DNA of 64,000 bases from Candidatus Kaiserbacteria bacterium (GTDB lineage: Bacteria > Patescibacteria > Paceibacteria > UBA9973 > UBA2103): the NCBI GenBank assembly GCA_016182485.1, contig JACPGH010000006.1, forward strand, positions 62,001-126,000, written 5' to 3'. The translations under genes were made by a program, and so were the position numbers. The notes beneath the pieces are model-generated. The model did not search any database. It was given only the letters and a program-made list of their open reading frames with translations, and was not told where the DNA came from. This document shows, piece after piece, positions 24,691 through 32,760 of this stretch; position 1 is the stretch's first letter; each line of letters begins with the position of its first letter.

Positions 24691-27412
24691 GTATTTTCTG
24701 TCTACTGCCTACTGCTTTCTGCTTTCTGTGCGATAGCACTTTGGCGAGATACCGGCCGGTGTGCGAGCCTTCCGCACCGACTACTTCCTCTGGCGTACCT
24801 TTCGCAATCACCTTTCCTCCCCCGAGACCTCCTTCGGGGCCGAAATCAATAAGATAATCCGCGCTCTTCACGATATCGAGGTTATGCTCGATGACGACGA
24901 CGGTGTTGCCGCGCCGCACGAGCTCCTGGAGGATCTCGAGCAGCTTACCGACGTCCTCATAATGCAGGCCCACCGTCGGCTCATCGAGCAGATAGATCGT
25001 TTTCATCGGCATTGAGCGATAGAGTTCGCTCGCGATCTTCACGCGCTGAGCTTCCCCGCCTGATAGTGTCGTCGCGCTCTGGCCGAGCGTGAGATATTCG
25101 AGCCCGGTCGAGTTCAAGCTTGCGAGCCGGTCCGAGATCGCTGGGATATCTGCGAAGAATTTTTCCGCTTCCTCGACAGTCATCTCGAGCACTTCGTGAA
25201 TATTTTTGCCGCGATAGGTTATCTCGAGCGTTTCTTTCATAAAGCGCTTGCCTTCGCAGACGTCACAGGTGACATATACCGTCGGGAGAAAATGCATCTC
25301 CACCGCGATCGAACCATTCCCTTGGCAGGCTTCGCACCGGCCGCCCGGCACATTGAACGAGAAGCGGCCGGGCTTCCAGCCGCGCGCCCGTGCCTCCGGA
25401 GTAGCTGCGAAGAGATCGCGGATCGGCGTGAACGCGCCGGTATACGTCGCCGGGTTGCTGCGCGGCGTGCGGCCGATCGGAGATTGATCAATAAGCACGG
25501 CGCGGCCGAGATATTCCGTGCCGGCGAGCGAGGCGACGTGCTCGAGCTTTACGTCGCGGCGCGCGAAGCGCGCCGCGACGTTCCTGTGCAGGATGTCGTA
25601 CAAATACGTCGACTTCCCGCTCCCCGAGACGCCTGTAATACAGACTAACTTGCCGAGAGGAATGTCAATATTTTGGTTCACAAGATTGTGCAAAGTCGCG
25701 CCGCGTATTTTTAGCCAGCCGCGTTCTGCAGTGCGCCTCGATAGAGGCACGGCGATTTCTTTTTCTTGCCGTAAATAAGAGAGCGTGAGCGAACCGGTCT
25801 CCTCCCCCGTGGGCGCGCTTTTCGCGAGCAGGTCGTCCAGCCAGCCGGCAGCTACAATATGACCCCCGTGAATACCGGCGCCTGGACCCACGTCCACAAG
25901 ATAATCGGATGCATGGATAGTTTCTTCGTCGTGTTCAACAACAAGGATAGTGTTCCCCAATTCCTTAAGCGTGAGGAGCGTCCGTATCAGGCGCTCGTTG
26001 TCTCGCTGATGCAGACCGATCGTCGGCTCGTCAAGCACGTAGAGCGCTCCGGTAAGCCCGCTGCCGAGCTGTGAAGCGAGACGGATACGTTGCGCCTCGC
26101 CGCCCGAGAGCGTCGCCGCCGAACGGTCGAGCGTGAGGTAGTCGAGTCCGACATTCAGCATGAATGTGAGCCGGCTCTCGATCTCTTTCAGGATAGGCGC
26201 CGCGATATCGAATTTCATTTCAGAGAGTTCGATTTCCTCCACAAACTCTTTAGCTTCCGCAATAGACATGTTCGTAAAGTCCACGATATTGGCTCCCAGA
26301 TTTGAGTTCTGAGTTTTTAGTTTTGAGGCTTGTTTCGAGTTTCGTGCTTCGGATTTCGTGCTTTTTAGATAAACCCGCAAAGCCTCCGGCCGCAGCCGCT
26401 TCCCCTCGCACACCGGGCATATTTCTTCGGAGAAAAGCGATTCCGTGCCGAGGCCGTGGCAGGCCGGACAGGCGCCATAGGGAGAATTGAATGAGAACAA
26501 CCGCGGTTCGACCTCCGGGAAAGGCGCGCCATCCTCGGGACATATGAATTTGGATGAGAGTGTCTCGAGCGTGCCATCGGCGTGACCGATCTTCACTAAG
26601 CCGTCGGTCTCTTTAAGCGCGAGTTCGAGTGCCTCGGAGAGCCGTTCGCGCGCCGCCGCTGTCGAGCGGGCGAATTCCGTCACGAATATCGAGTCAACGA
26701 CCGCATCAACCGAATGCCGTTTATTGCGATCCAGCACAATTTTTTCACGCAGAGAATGCGGCTTCCCGTCAATGATGACTTTTTCGAATCCCTTGCCCAG
26801 CAAATCGTAGAGCAGCTGATAGTACTCGCCCTTGCGCCCCACGACGACCGGCGCGTAGATGGTAACAGCGCTTCGGTCGACAGAAACGCCCATGACGCTG
26901 GTTGTGGTTGTTTTTCGTTTAGCTTCCACGCGCGCAAACACCATCTTTATCATTTCTTCTTTGGAAAGGCGCACGATGGGCACGTCGTGGTGCACACAAT
27001 ACGGCTGGCCGGCCCGCGCATAAAGCACGCGCAGATAATCGTAGATCTCGGTAACGGTGGCGACCGTCGAACGCGGGTTGTTCGACCGGCTTTTTTGGGC
27101 GATGGAGATGGCTGGCGAGAGACCGGAGATCTCGTCGACGTCCGGCTTCGCCATCTGGTTCAAGAATTGCCGCGCATAGGCCGAAAGCGATTCGACATAG
27201 CGCCGCTGGCCTTCCGCGAAGATGGTGTCGAAGGCGAGCGAGGACTTCCCGCTCCCCGAGAGGCCGGTGATGACCGTCATCGCTCCGCGCGGCATCTTGA
27301 CCGAAATGTTCTTTAAATTATGCGTGCGGGCGCCTTTGACAGACAACCAATCAGACCCGTGCCGGTGCGCATGGTCCCCTTGTTCAGCCTTCTTTTTTTT
27401 CTTTTCCGGCAT
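24683..27412 (-). CDS. uvrA: UvrA excinuclease ATPase subunit
   Basis: This ~909-aa protein has two ABC ATPase halves, each with Walker A (GLSGSGKSS near the start and GVSGSGKST in the second half), signature LSGGEAQR, and Walker B. The second zinc module is intact (CEACQGNG...CDVCEGKR). In the first module the usual CxxC is CPED, so one ligand is missing. I chose the ATG at 27412, with AGGAA upstream. A low-complexity insert at about 26291-26375 encodes SEARNSKQASKLKTQNSN. uvrC follows with an 8-bp overlap. Confidence 0.97.
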   Translation of the reverse strand: MPEKKKKKAEQGDHAHRHGSDWLSVKGARTHNLKNISVKMPRGAMTVITGLSGSGKSSLAFDTIFAEGQRRYVESLSAYARQFLNQMAKPDVDEISGLSPAISIAQKSRSNNPRSTVATVTEIYDYLRVLYARAGQPYCVHHDVPIVRLSKEEMIKMVFARVEAKRKTTTTSVMGVSVDRSAVTIYAPVVVGRKGEYYQLLYDLLGKGFEKVIIDGKPHSLREKIVLDRNKRHSVDAVVDSIFVTEFARSTAAARERLSEALELALKETDGLVKIGHADGTLETLSSKFICPEDGAPFPEVEPRLFSFNSPYGACPACHGLGTESLFSEEICPVCEGKRLRPEALRVYLKSTKSEARNSKQASKLKTQNSNLGANIVDFTNMSIAEAKEFVEEIELSEMKFDIAAPILKEIESRLTFMLNVGLDYLTLDRSAATLSGGEAQRIRLASQLGSGLTGALYVLDEPTIGLHQRDNERLIRTLLTLKELGNTILVVEHDEETIHASDYLVDVGPGAGIHGGHIVAAGWLDDLLAKSAPTGEETGSLTLSYLRQEKEIAVPLSRRTAERGWLKIRGATLHNLVNQNIDIPLGKLVCITGVSGSGKSTYLYDILHRNVAARFARRDVKLEHVASLAGTEYLGRAVLIDQSPIGRTPRSNPATYTGAFTPIRDLFAATPEARARGWKPGRFSFNVPGGRCEACQGNGSIAVEMHFLPTVYVTCDVCEGKRFMKETLEITYRGKNIHEVLEMTVEEAEKFFADIPAISDRLASLNSTGLEYLTLGQSATTLSGGEAQRVKIASELYRSMPMKTIYLLDEPTVGLHYEDVGKLLEILQELVRRGNTVVVIEHNLDIVKSADYLIDFGPEGGLGGGKVIAKGTPEEVVGAEGSHTGRYLAKVLSHRKQKAVGSRQKIHG

Positions 27413-27438
27413 TGCCAATTCCTGCCCGTGGCGGGGCA

Positions 27439-27481
27439 GGTACAGCATGCACTGTACCATAGATGATTCTTGTTATATAAT
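27439..27481. promoter_or_regulatory. Palindrome and -10 element between uvrA and the gene at 27517
   Basis: GGTACAG-6-CTGTACC (27439-27458) is a possible operator between the divergent genes. A perfect TATAAT (27476-27481) lies 36 bp before the start at 27517; its -35 would overlap the palindrome. No direct evidence of a binding protein. Confidence 0.45.
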
Positions 27482-27516
27482 CGCCGCAGATCCAGAACAC
27501 TCCAAGGGAGGCCGAC

Positions 27517-27942
27517 ATGACTGTGCAAGAGGCAATGAAAAGGCTTCGCGAACTGGACTCACAGATCAGGAAGTTCTATGCGCGCAGAAGTCCGGGCGAA
27601 CTTCCTGTCAACCGGTGCCTCCGGGCTCTGACAGAGGCGGAATGGCGGGAAATCGTCGCTCTCATCGAAGAACACGAGTTCCCGTGCTTCGTGATGCATG
27701 CGCCCTACGGATTCATCTTCTCGGTTCACGAGGTTGGTGCCGTACAGGGCGCTGTGACGCCGTTCCTGCTCGCTGTGGAGGACAGCCAGTTCCCCTTCTC
27801 CTCTGCGCGACGAGGGTTCGAGGGCCAGGCGGCGACCCTGCACGCGCTCGAGCCGCTCATCTATGGGCGGAGGAACGTCGAGATTCTCAGATGGCACGGT
27901 TTCGACGAGCTCCAGCCGGACATCACCTCGTACACGTACTGA
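27517..27942 (+). CDS. Protein of unknown function (141 aa)
   Basis: The ATG follows AAGGGAGG by 5 nt. The product is soluble with a helical N-terminal half, an EAEWREIVALIEEHEF segment near residues 40-55 and a beta-rich middle with FPCFVMHAPYGFIFSV. No signal peptide or known motif is seen. The tiny membrane-protein gene at 27945 follows 2 bp after the stop, and a strong hairpin closes the unit. Codon usage is richer in G/C-ending codons than in uvrA. Confidence 0.65.
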   Translation: MTVQEAMKRLRELDSQIRKFYARRSPGELPVNRCLRALTEAEWREIVALIEEHEFPCFVMHAPYGFIFSVHEVGAVQGAVTPFLLAVEDSQFPFSSARRGFEGQAATLHALEPLIYGRRNVEILRWHGFDELQPDITSYTY

Positions 27943-27944
27943 TC

Positions 27945-28043
27945 ATGCTTCGGAAGCTCTGCCGGCTGTTCGAGTGGTCGCGCTTCGTGCTCATTCTCGC
28001 GATCATGCTCTACGAGGTGGTCACGCTGCCACGCAAAGCTTGA
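27945..28043 (+). CDS. Small membrane protein (32 aa)
   Basis: The frame begins ATGCTTCGGAAG 2 bp after the previous stop and encodes one hydrophobic helix (about residues 12-25) between basic ends. Translation would be coupled to the upstream gene. It is supported by position, a plausible membrane helix and the terminator that follows 9 bp after its stop. Confidence 0.5.
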   Translation: MLRKLCRLFEWSRFVLILAIMLYEVVTLPRKA

Positions 28044-28052
28044 TGCGCCACA

Positions 28053-28084
28053 CAGCGCGGGGACTCCTGTCCCCGCGCTGTTCT
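28053..28084 (+). terminator. GC-rich terminator, copy 1
   Basis: CAGCGCGGGGA-6-TCCCCGCGCTG followed by TTCT. The same hairpin, including the CTCCTG loop and the flank TTCT.ATTCCTAT, follows the next gene at 28430. Confidence 0.8.
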
Positions 28085-28185
28085 CATTCCTATCCATAGC
28101 CGCCAACCCGCGCAAAGCCAAGCATTGCAGAATATTGCAGACACACGTCCTTTCATTTATTCTTCACACGGAAAGGAGGGCTTAC

Positions 28186-28410
28186 ATGGCAAGCAGACGG
28201 TGTTTGCGTCGCCGAAGTTGTACAAAGAAGCGTCTGTTCGTCGACAAGAGCGAGGCACACGAGCATGCCCGAAGCTTGAACCGGAGATTCGGGTTCGAGT
28301 CTGACTCGGCGTGGCATGCATACCGGTGCCGATTCGGTCGTCATCACTGGCACGTCGGCCGAATGACGCGCGAGCAACGCCATGCAATGGAGGCGCGTAG
28401 GCAGTACTGA
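28186..28410 (+). CDS. Small basic protein of unknown function (74 aa)
   Basis: The ATG follows GAAAGGAGGG by 5 nt. The product is rich in Arg, His and aromatic residues; two cysteines lie near the start and one near residue 48, with several histidines after it (RFGRHHWHVGR), so a degenerate zinc-ribbon or nucleic-acid-binding role is possible. No family is recognised. It is bounded by two copies of the same terminator. Confidence 0.6.
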   Translation: MASRRCLRRRSCTKKRLFVDKSEAHEHARSLNRRFGFESDSAWHAYRCRFGRHHWHVGRMTREQRHAMEARRQY

Positions 28411-28429
28411 TGAGAATGCGCAGCTCCTA

Positions 28430-28461
28430 ACAGCGCGGGGACTCCTGTCCCCGCGCTGTTC
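28430..28461 (+). terminator. GC-rich terminator, copy 2
   Basis: Same stem and loop as at 28053-28084 (ACAGCGCGGGGA-6-TCCCCGCGCTGT), 20 bp after the stop at 28410. Confidence 0.8.
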
Positions 28462-28568
28462 TAATTCCTATAACTTGATTCCGAATCTATTTATTTCCAA
28501 TTATTCACTATAGGATGGAATTGGAAAATCAACTTGTTTGCTATTTGCGATACAGTCCCTCAATGACT

Positions 28569-30719
28569 TTACGACAGCGCCCGGCGCTTCCTAGCCTTGC
28601 GAACCGGCTTCGTGCCCTCGAGCCGGTAGATCTCGTCGCGGATGAGCGCGGCCGTCTCGAAGTCGAGCTGCTCCACCGCCTCCGCCATTTCCCGCCGCTT
28701 GCGCTTGATGAACGCGGTGGGATCGTCTTTATACGCGACCGTGTCGAGCGCGAGCAGCTCGTCTACGGTCTTCTGGTGCTCCGTACGCATAGAAGCGGCG
28801 ATGTCGCGGATCTCTTTTTGAATGGTCCTCGGCGTGATGCCGTGCTCTTTGTTATATGCCAACTGTTTTTCCCGACGCCGCTGCGTCTCCCCTATCGCCT
28901 TCTCGAGCGAGCCGGTCATCACATCGGCATAAAGGATGACGCGCCCGAGCACGTTTCTCGCCGCTCTCCCAATGGTTTGAATGAGCGATGTTTCGCTGCG
29001 CAAGAACCCTTCCTTATCCGCATCGAGGATTCCCACGAGCTCCACCTCCGGCAAGTCGAGCCCTTCGCGCAAAAGATTTACGCCGACTAAAATATCGAAT
29101 TCGCCTTTCCTGAAATTGGTGAGTATGTCTATGCGCTCGATTGTTTTTACGTCCGAATGCAGATATTCGGCCTTCATACCGCGCTGGCGCAAAAATTCCG
29201 CTAGATCCTCGGCCATGCGTTTCGTGAGGGTCGTCGCGAGCGCCCTTCCATTCCTACGGATCACTTTCTCCGCTTCATTGATAAAATCGGCAATTTGCCC
29301 CCCGTATTTTCCATTTTCCTGCTGTACCTTAGTATCGCCTATAGGCCACATTAAGGTGCTCCTTGTTTGCACGGAAACCGGATGAACGAGAAGCTCCGGA
29401 TCCACCAATCCAGTCGGCCGAATAACTTGCTCCACGATTTGTTCGGAGTGTTTTCGCTCATACGGTCCCGGGGTCGCGCTCGTGTAAATCGTCTGTCCCA
29501 CGCGCTCCTCGAATTCCTCGAACGTGAGCGGCCGGTTGTCGCGCGCCGAAGGGAGACGGAAGCCGTACTGGACGAGGTTATCTTTGCGCGAGCGATCGCC
29601 TTCGAACATGCCGCCGATCTGCGGCACGGTTACGTGCGACTCGTCTATCACGGTTAGAAAGCCCGCGTCCGAGATCGAACCTTGAGAATTCGGATTTAAG
29701 GTTCGACCTTGGGTACCGAAAAGTTCAGAATTTTTACGGAAATAGCTCAATAAAGTATACGGCGGCTGCCCGGCCTTTCGCCCGTCGAAATGCCGCGAAT
29801 AATTCTCGATGCCGCTCGTATACCCGAGCTCGCGGATAAGCGCGATGTCGTGGAGCGTCCGGCGCTTCAAGCGTTCAGCTTCGAGCGGTTTCTCCTCGCG
29901 CTTGAATTTCGCGAGCTGTTCCTCGAGCTCGAGCTTTATGTCTTCGATAGCCCGGTTGCGCTCATCCTCGCTCGTGACGAAATGCTTCGCGGGATATACG
30001 AATATCACGCTCGGCTCCTCGAGCTTCGAGCGCGAGACCGGATCGAGTTTGTCAATGCTAGAGACGGAATCTCCCGCGAAAGCGATACGGTACAGCACCC
30101 GCTCGTTGACCGGCATGAATTCGAGCGAGTTCCCGATCGCGCGCAGCTGACCGGGATTCAGGTCCGCCGTCGTCCGTTCGAAATAGATGCCGATAAGCTT
30201 CCGTATTAACTGGCCTCTGGTTTCTGGCCGGCCGGTTTCTAGTTTTACGTGCACTTTTTCGTATTCTTCCGGCGAACCAAGGCCATAAATCGCTGAGACA
30301 GAGGCAACGATAATGACATCGCGGCGCGTTAGAAGCGCTTGCGTCGCGGCGTGGCGCAGGCGATCTATCTCCTCGTTGATCATCGCCTCTTTCTCGATAT
30401 AAGTATCCGAATGCGCGATGTAGGCCTCCGGCTGATAGTAATCGTAGTATGAAACGAAATAATGCACGGCGTTTTCTGGAAAGAATTCCCGATACTCCTG
30501 CGCGAGCTGGGCGGCGAGCGTCTTGTTATGCGCGAGCACCAAGGTCGGCGCATCGCGGCGCGCGATTACGTTCGCGACGGTATACGTCTTCCCGGTCCCG
30601 GTGGCGCCGAAAAGCGTTTGATGCCTGTAGTCCTTGTCGAGGCCTTCGGCGAGCTTCTCGATCGCCTGCGGCTGATCGCCCGCCGGCGGATAAGGGGTGT
30701 GCAATTTGAAATTAGCCAT
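28569..30719 (-). CDS. uvrB: UvrB excinuclease subunit
   Basis: This ~716-aa helicase-like protein has Walker A GATGTGKT near residue 35, the beta-hairpin region with VSYYDYYQPEAYI, motif VI QTIGRAARN, and a C-terminal UVR motif (MAEAVEQLDFETAALIRDEI). UvrB verifies damage and loads UvrC. The start at 30719 (MANFKLHTPY) overlaps the end of tgt by 8 bp; ATG at 30728 is an alternative. In-frame inserts encode ETGRPETRGQ and STLMWPIGDTKV. Confidence 0.97.
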   Translation of the reverse strand: MANFKLHTPYPPAGDQPQAIEKLAEGLDKDYRHQTLFGATGTGKTYTVANVIARRDAPTLVLAHNKTLAAQLAQEYREFFPENAVHYFVSYYDYYQPEAYIAHSDTYIEKEAMINEEIDRLRHAATQALLTRRDVIIVASVSAIYGLGSPEEYEKVHVKLETGRPETRGQLIRKLIGIYFERTTADLNPGQLRAIGNSLEFMPVNERVLYRIAFAGDSVSSIDKLDPVSRSKLEEPSVIFVYPAKHFVTSEDERNRAIEDIKLELEEQLAKFKREEKPLEAERLKRRTLHDIALIRELGYTSGIENYSRHFDGRKAGQPPYTLLSYFRKNSELFGTQGRTLNPNSQGSISDAGFLTVIDESHVTVPQIGGMFEGDRSRKDNLVQYGFRLPSARDNRPLTFEEFEERVGQTIYTSATPGPYERKHSEQIVEQVIRPTGLVDPELLVHPVSVQTRSTLMWPIGDTKVQQENGKYGGQIADFINEAEKVIRRNGRALATTLTKRMAEDLAEFLRQRGMKAEYLHSDVKTIERIDILTNFRKGEFDILVGVNLLREGLDLPEVELVGILDADKEGFLRSETSLIQTIGRAARNVLGRVILYADVMTGSLEKAIGETQRRREKQLAYNKEHGITPRTIQKEIRDIAASMRTEHQKTVDELLALDTVAYKDDPTAFIKRKRREMAEAVEQLDFETAALIRDEIYRLEGTKPVRKARKRRALS
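29326..29357. repeat. CCTATAGG-core palindrome inside uvrB
   Basis: A 32-bp relative of the element in uvrC (24017-24048), sharing ACCTTAGTATCGCCTATAGG and an AAGGT end. Confidence 0.85.
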
Positions 30720-31992
30720 TGTTGCCATAGTAGGTGCGCACGAAATCCTCGCGGAATTCTTCGAACCGTCCGTCGAAGATCGCCTCCCGAGCTTGTGATA
30801 CAAGATCCAGGATGAAGCCGAGGTTATGCATCGAGCAGATTATGGCGCCGAGCATTTCACCAGAGCGAACGAGGTGCGCGACGTAGGCCTTCGAAAAACT
30901 CGATATGTAGGACATCGTAAGTCCATCATCTGATGATGGACTTACGATGTCCAGACTTTCAGGATCGAGGGATGAAAAATCAGAGCGGTACTTCTCGCTC
31001 TTCAAGTGAATGATGCCGCGCCTCGTGTAAATGCTGCCGTGTCGGCCGATGCGGGTCGGCGCGACACAGTCGAACAGGTCGACTCCGGCGGCGATGCTCG
31101 CCAGAATATCGCCCGGCTCGCCGATACCGAGGCCGTGCACCGGCATTGTCTCCGGCAACTCCTTGAGCATCGCGAGCGCCGATTCAAGCGAATCCTCCCC
31201 GTACTTCTTGCTGAAGGAGCCGCCGAGCCCGAAGCCGTCGAATCCCATCTCCGCGATGGTTCGCGCGCTGACTCGCCGCAAATCGTCGAACTGCCCGCCC
31301 TGAGCAATGCCGAAAACAGCTTGCTGGTTTCTGGCGACTAGATTCTGGCGGTGCGCTTTTAGCGAACGCCCGGCCCATCGATGCGTGCGTTCCATCGCCT
31401 CTCTTTGGTATTCATATGTCTCCGTCGGAGCGGTGCATTCATCAAACGCGAAGAATATGTCTGCTCCGAGCGCGTGCTGGATCTCCACCGACCGCTCGGG
31501 CGTGAAGCGGTGGAGCGAGCCGTCGAGATGCGAAGTGAACGAGACGCCCTCGTCATCGATTATGGCGAGCTGGCCGTGCTGGCTCGCCACGTGCTCGTCG
31601 TAGACGGCGACCTGATCCGTTTTCTCGGATATTTCTCCTTCTACGGTCGAGAACTTCGACACCTTCCGATTGAACGCCGCGCCGAGCGAGAATACTTGAA
31701 ATCCGCCCGAGTCAGTCACAGTGGGCCCATCCCAATGCATGAATTTCGCGAGACCGCCGGCCGCCTGAACGATAGCTTCTCCCGGCGAGAGGTACAGGTG
31801 ATACGTGTTCGCGAGCACCGCTTGCGCCCCGAGTGCCGCCAGCTGCCCGGGCAATATTCCCTTCACATCCGCCTTGGTCCCGACCGGGACGAAAGCGGGA
31901 GTCAGGATCGGCCCGTGCGAAGTCGTGAGAATGCCGGCACGCGCGCCGCTCCGCGGCGCGCGTGCCTCTATCGTGAACGAAAGCGCGCTCAT
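30712..31992 (-). CDS. tgt: tRNA-guanine (queuine) transglycosylase
   Basis: This 426-aa TIM-barrel enzyme exchanges G34 for a 7-deazaguanine in GUN-anticodon tRNAs. The motifs VTDSGGFQVFSLG (D94, proton acceptor) and DLFDCVAPTR (D308, nucleophile) are present. The family's CxCxxC zinc ligands, expected near residues 346-365, are absent. In their place is a stretch encoded by a 43-bp palindrome, after which FSKAYVAHL and SMHNLGF resume normally. About 30 extra residues also lie near 115-147. It overlaps uvrB by 8 bp. Confidence 0.93.
   Translation of the reverse strand: MSALSFTIEARAPRSGARAGILTTSHGPILTPAFVPVGTKADVKGILPGQLAALGAQAVLANTYHLYLSPGEAIVQAAGGLAKFMHWDGPTVTDSGGFQVFSLGAAFNRKVSKFSTVEGEISEKTDQVAVYDEHVASQHGQLAIIDDEGVSFTSHLDGSLHRFTPERSVEIQHALGADIFFAFDECTAPTETYEYQREAMERTHRWAGRSLKAHRQNLVARNQQAVFGIAQGGQFDDLRRVSARTIAEMGFDGFGLGGSFSKKYGEDSLESALAMLKELPETMPVHGLGIGEPGDILASIAAGVDLFDCVAPTRIGRHGSIYTRRGIIHLKSEKYRSDFSSLDPESLDIVSPSSDDGLTMSYISSFSKAYVAHLVRSGEMLGAIICSMHNLGFILDLVSQAREAIFDGRFEEFREDFVRTYYGNNG
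30910..30952. repeat. 43-bp perfect palindrome inside tgt
   Basis: Two 21-bp arms beginning GGACATCGTAAGTCC around a single T. It sits where the zinc-binding cysteines of Tgt should be encoded. Related GGACAT..ATGTCC palindromes are at 44410-44432 and 50331-50373. Confidence 0.92.
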
Positions 31993-32008
31993 CGACCCAT
32001 GATACCCT

Positions 32009-32749
32009 CTAGGACCCCAGAATGGTCAATTGGGCGAAGATGACGTTATTGACCGTATTCGATTCGACAACCGCGTTGTCGAAGTTCGCTCGCAGCGTAA
32101 TGGTCCTACCCGCGCCGGGAATCGGCTGATCGAAGCCCAGAGTGTACTCAATTCTGTCTCCGGGATTAAGAGATTGCTGCGGCGCGGATTGGAACACGAA
32201 ATTGGTCTGGGTCGGGATTGTTGCGCTGAAACGCCACGACCCAGTCGAGTTCGTGCCCGCATTATGTATCGTGAAGCGCACGGCAGGACGGCCGCCAACC
32301 GGAACGGTGGTACTGGCGATAAACGAGTCCGTCGTCGGACCGACCAGGTATCCCACCTCCTGTATGGTTATGGCGAGATCCGGGAGGCCGTGGAGAACGG
32401 GAGTAGTAGTCCCGCTTATCAGCGTATTAGTGCCGGTGCGCGGACCGGCCACATAACCTCCGCCCCCAAGAGGCGTTTGACGGGGCGGGGTCGAGGTCGC
32501 CGTCGAAGTCGCAGAACCGTTGCCTAACCCTGCGCCCGGCGGTGTCGTGGTCGCGACTGTTCCCGGCGGCGGAGTATCGAGAGACGACCCGAGATAAATG
32601 GCGGCCAGTCCCGTGCGGTCCACGATTTCCGGCACGTATCGCGCACCGAGAACAGCGAGCCATACGCCAGCGCCGACTAAGGAGACGAATCCGACGATCG
32701 CCAAGCCGCTCATCACTCCGGGATTCACGCGAATGTTGTTTTGATCCAT
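32009..32749 (-). CDS. Membrane-anchored CARDB-like surface protein
   Basis: This 246-aa protein has an N-terminal membrane helix (about residues 13-36), a Thr/Pro/Gly-rich linker, and a C-terminal CARDB-type beta domain (about 120-246) with PDLAITIQEVGYLVG, the RFTIHNAGT segment and a final VVESNTVNNV, typical of that fold. CARDB domains are found in bacterial and archaeal cell-surface proteins and probably mediate adhesion. It lies 11 bp downstream of the large surface-protein gene and 16 bp from tgt. Confidence 0.75.
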   Translation of the reverse strand: MDQNNIRVNPGVMSGLAIVGFVSLVGAGVWLAVLGARYVPEIVDRTGLAAIYLGSSLDTPPPGTVATTTPPGAGLGNGSATSTATSTPPRQTPLGGGGYVAGPRTGTNTLISGTTTPVLHGLPDLAITIQEVGYLVGPTTDSFIASTTVPVGGRPAVRFTIHNAGTNSTGSWRFSATIPTQTNFVFQSAPQQSLNPGDRIEYTLGFDQPIPGAGRTITLRANFDNAVVESNTVNNVIFAQLTILGS

Positions 32750-32760
32750 AAGCCTGTGTA

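Noticed and set aside
27439..28461. Integron gene cassettes
   Set aside because: No integrase gene or attC-like site pattern was found; the shared elements are terminators.
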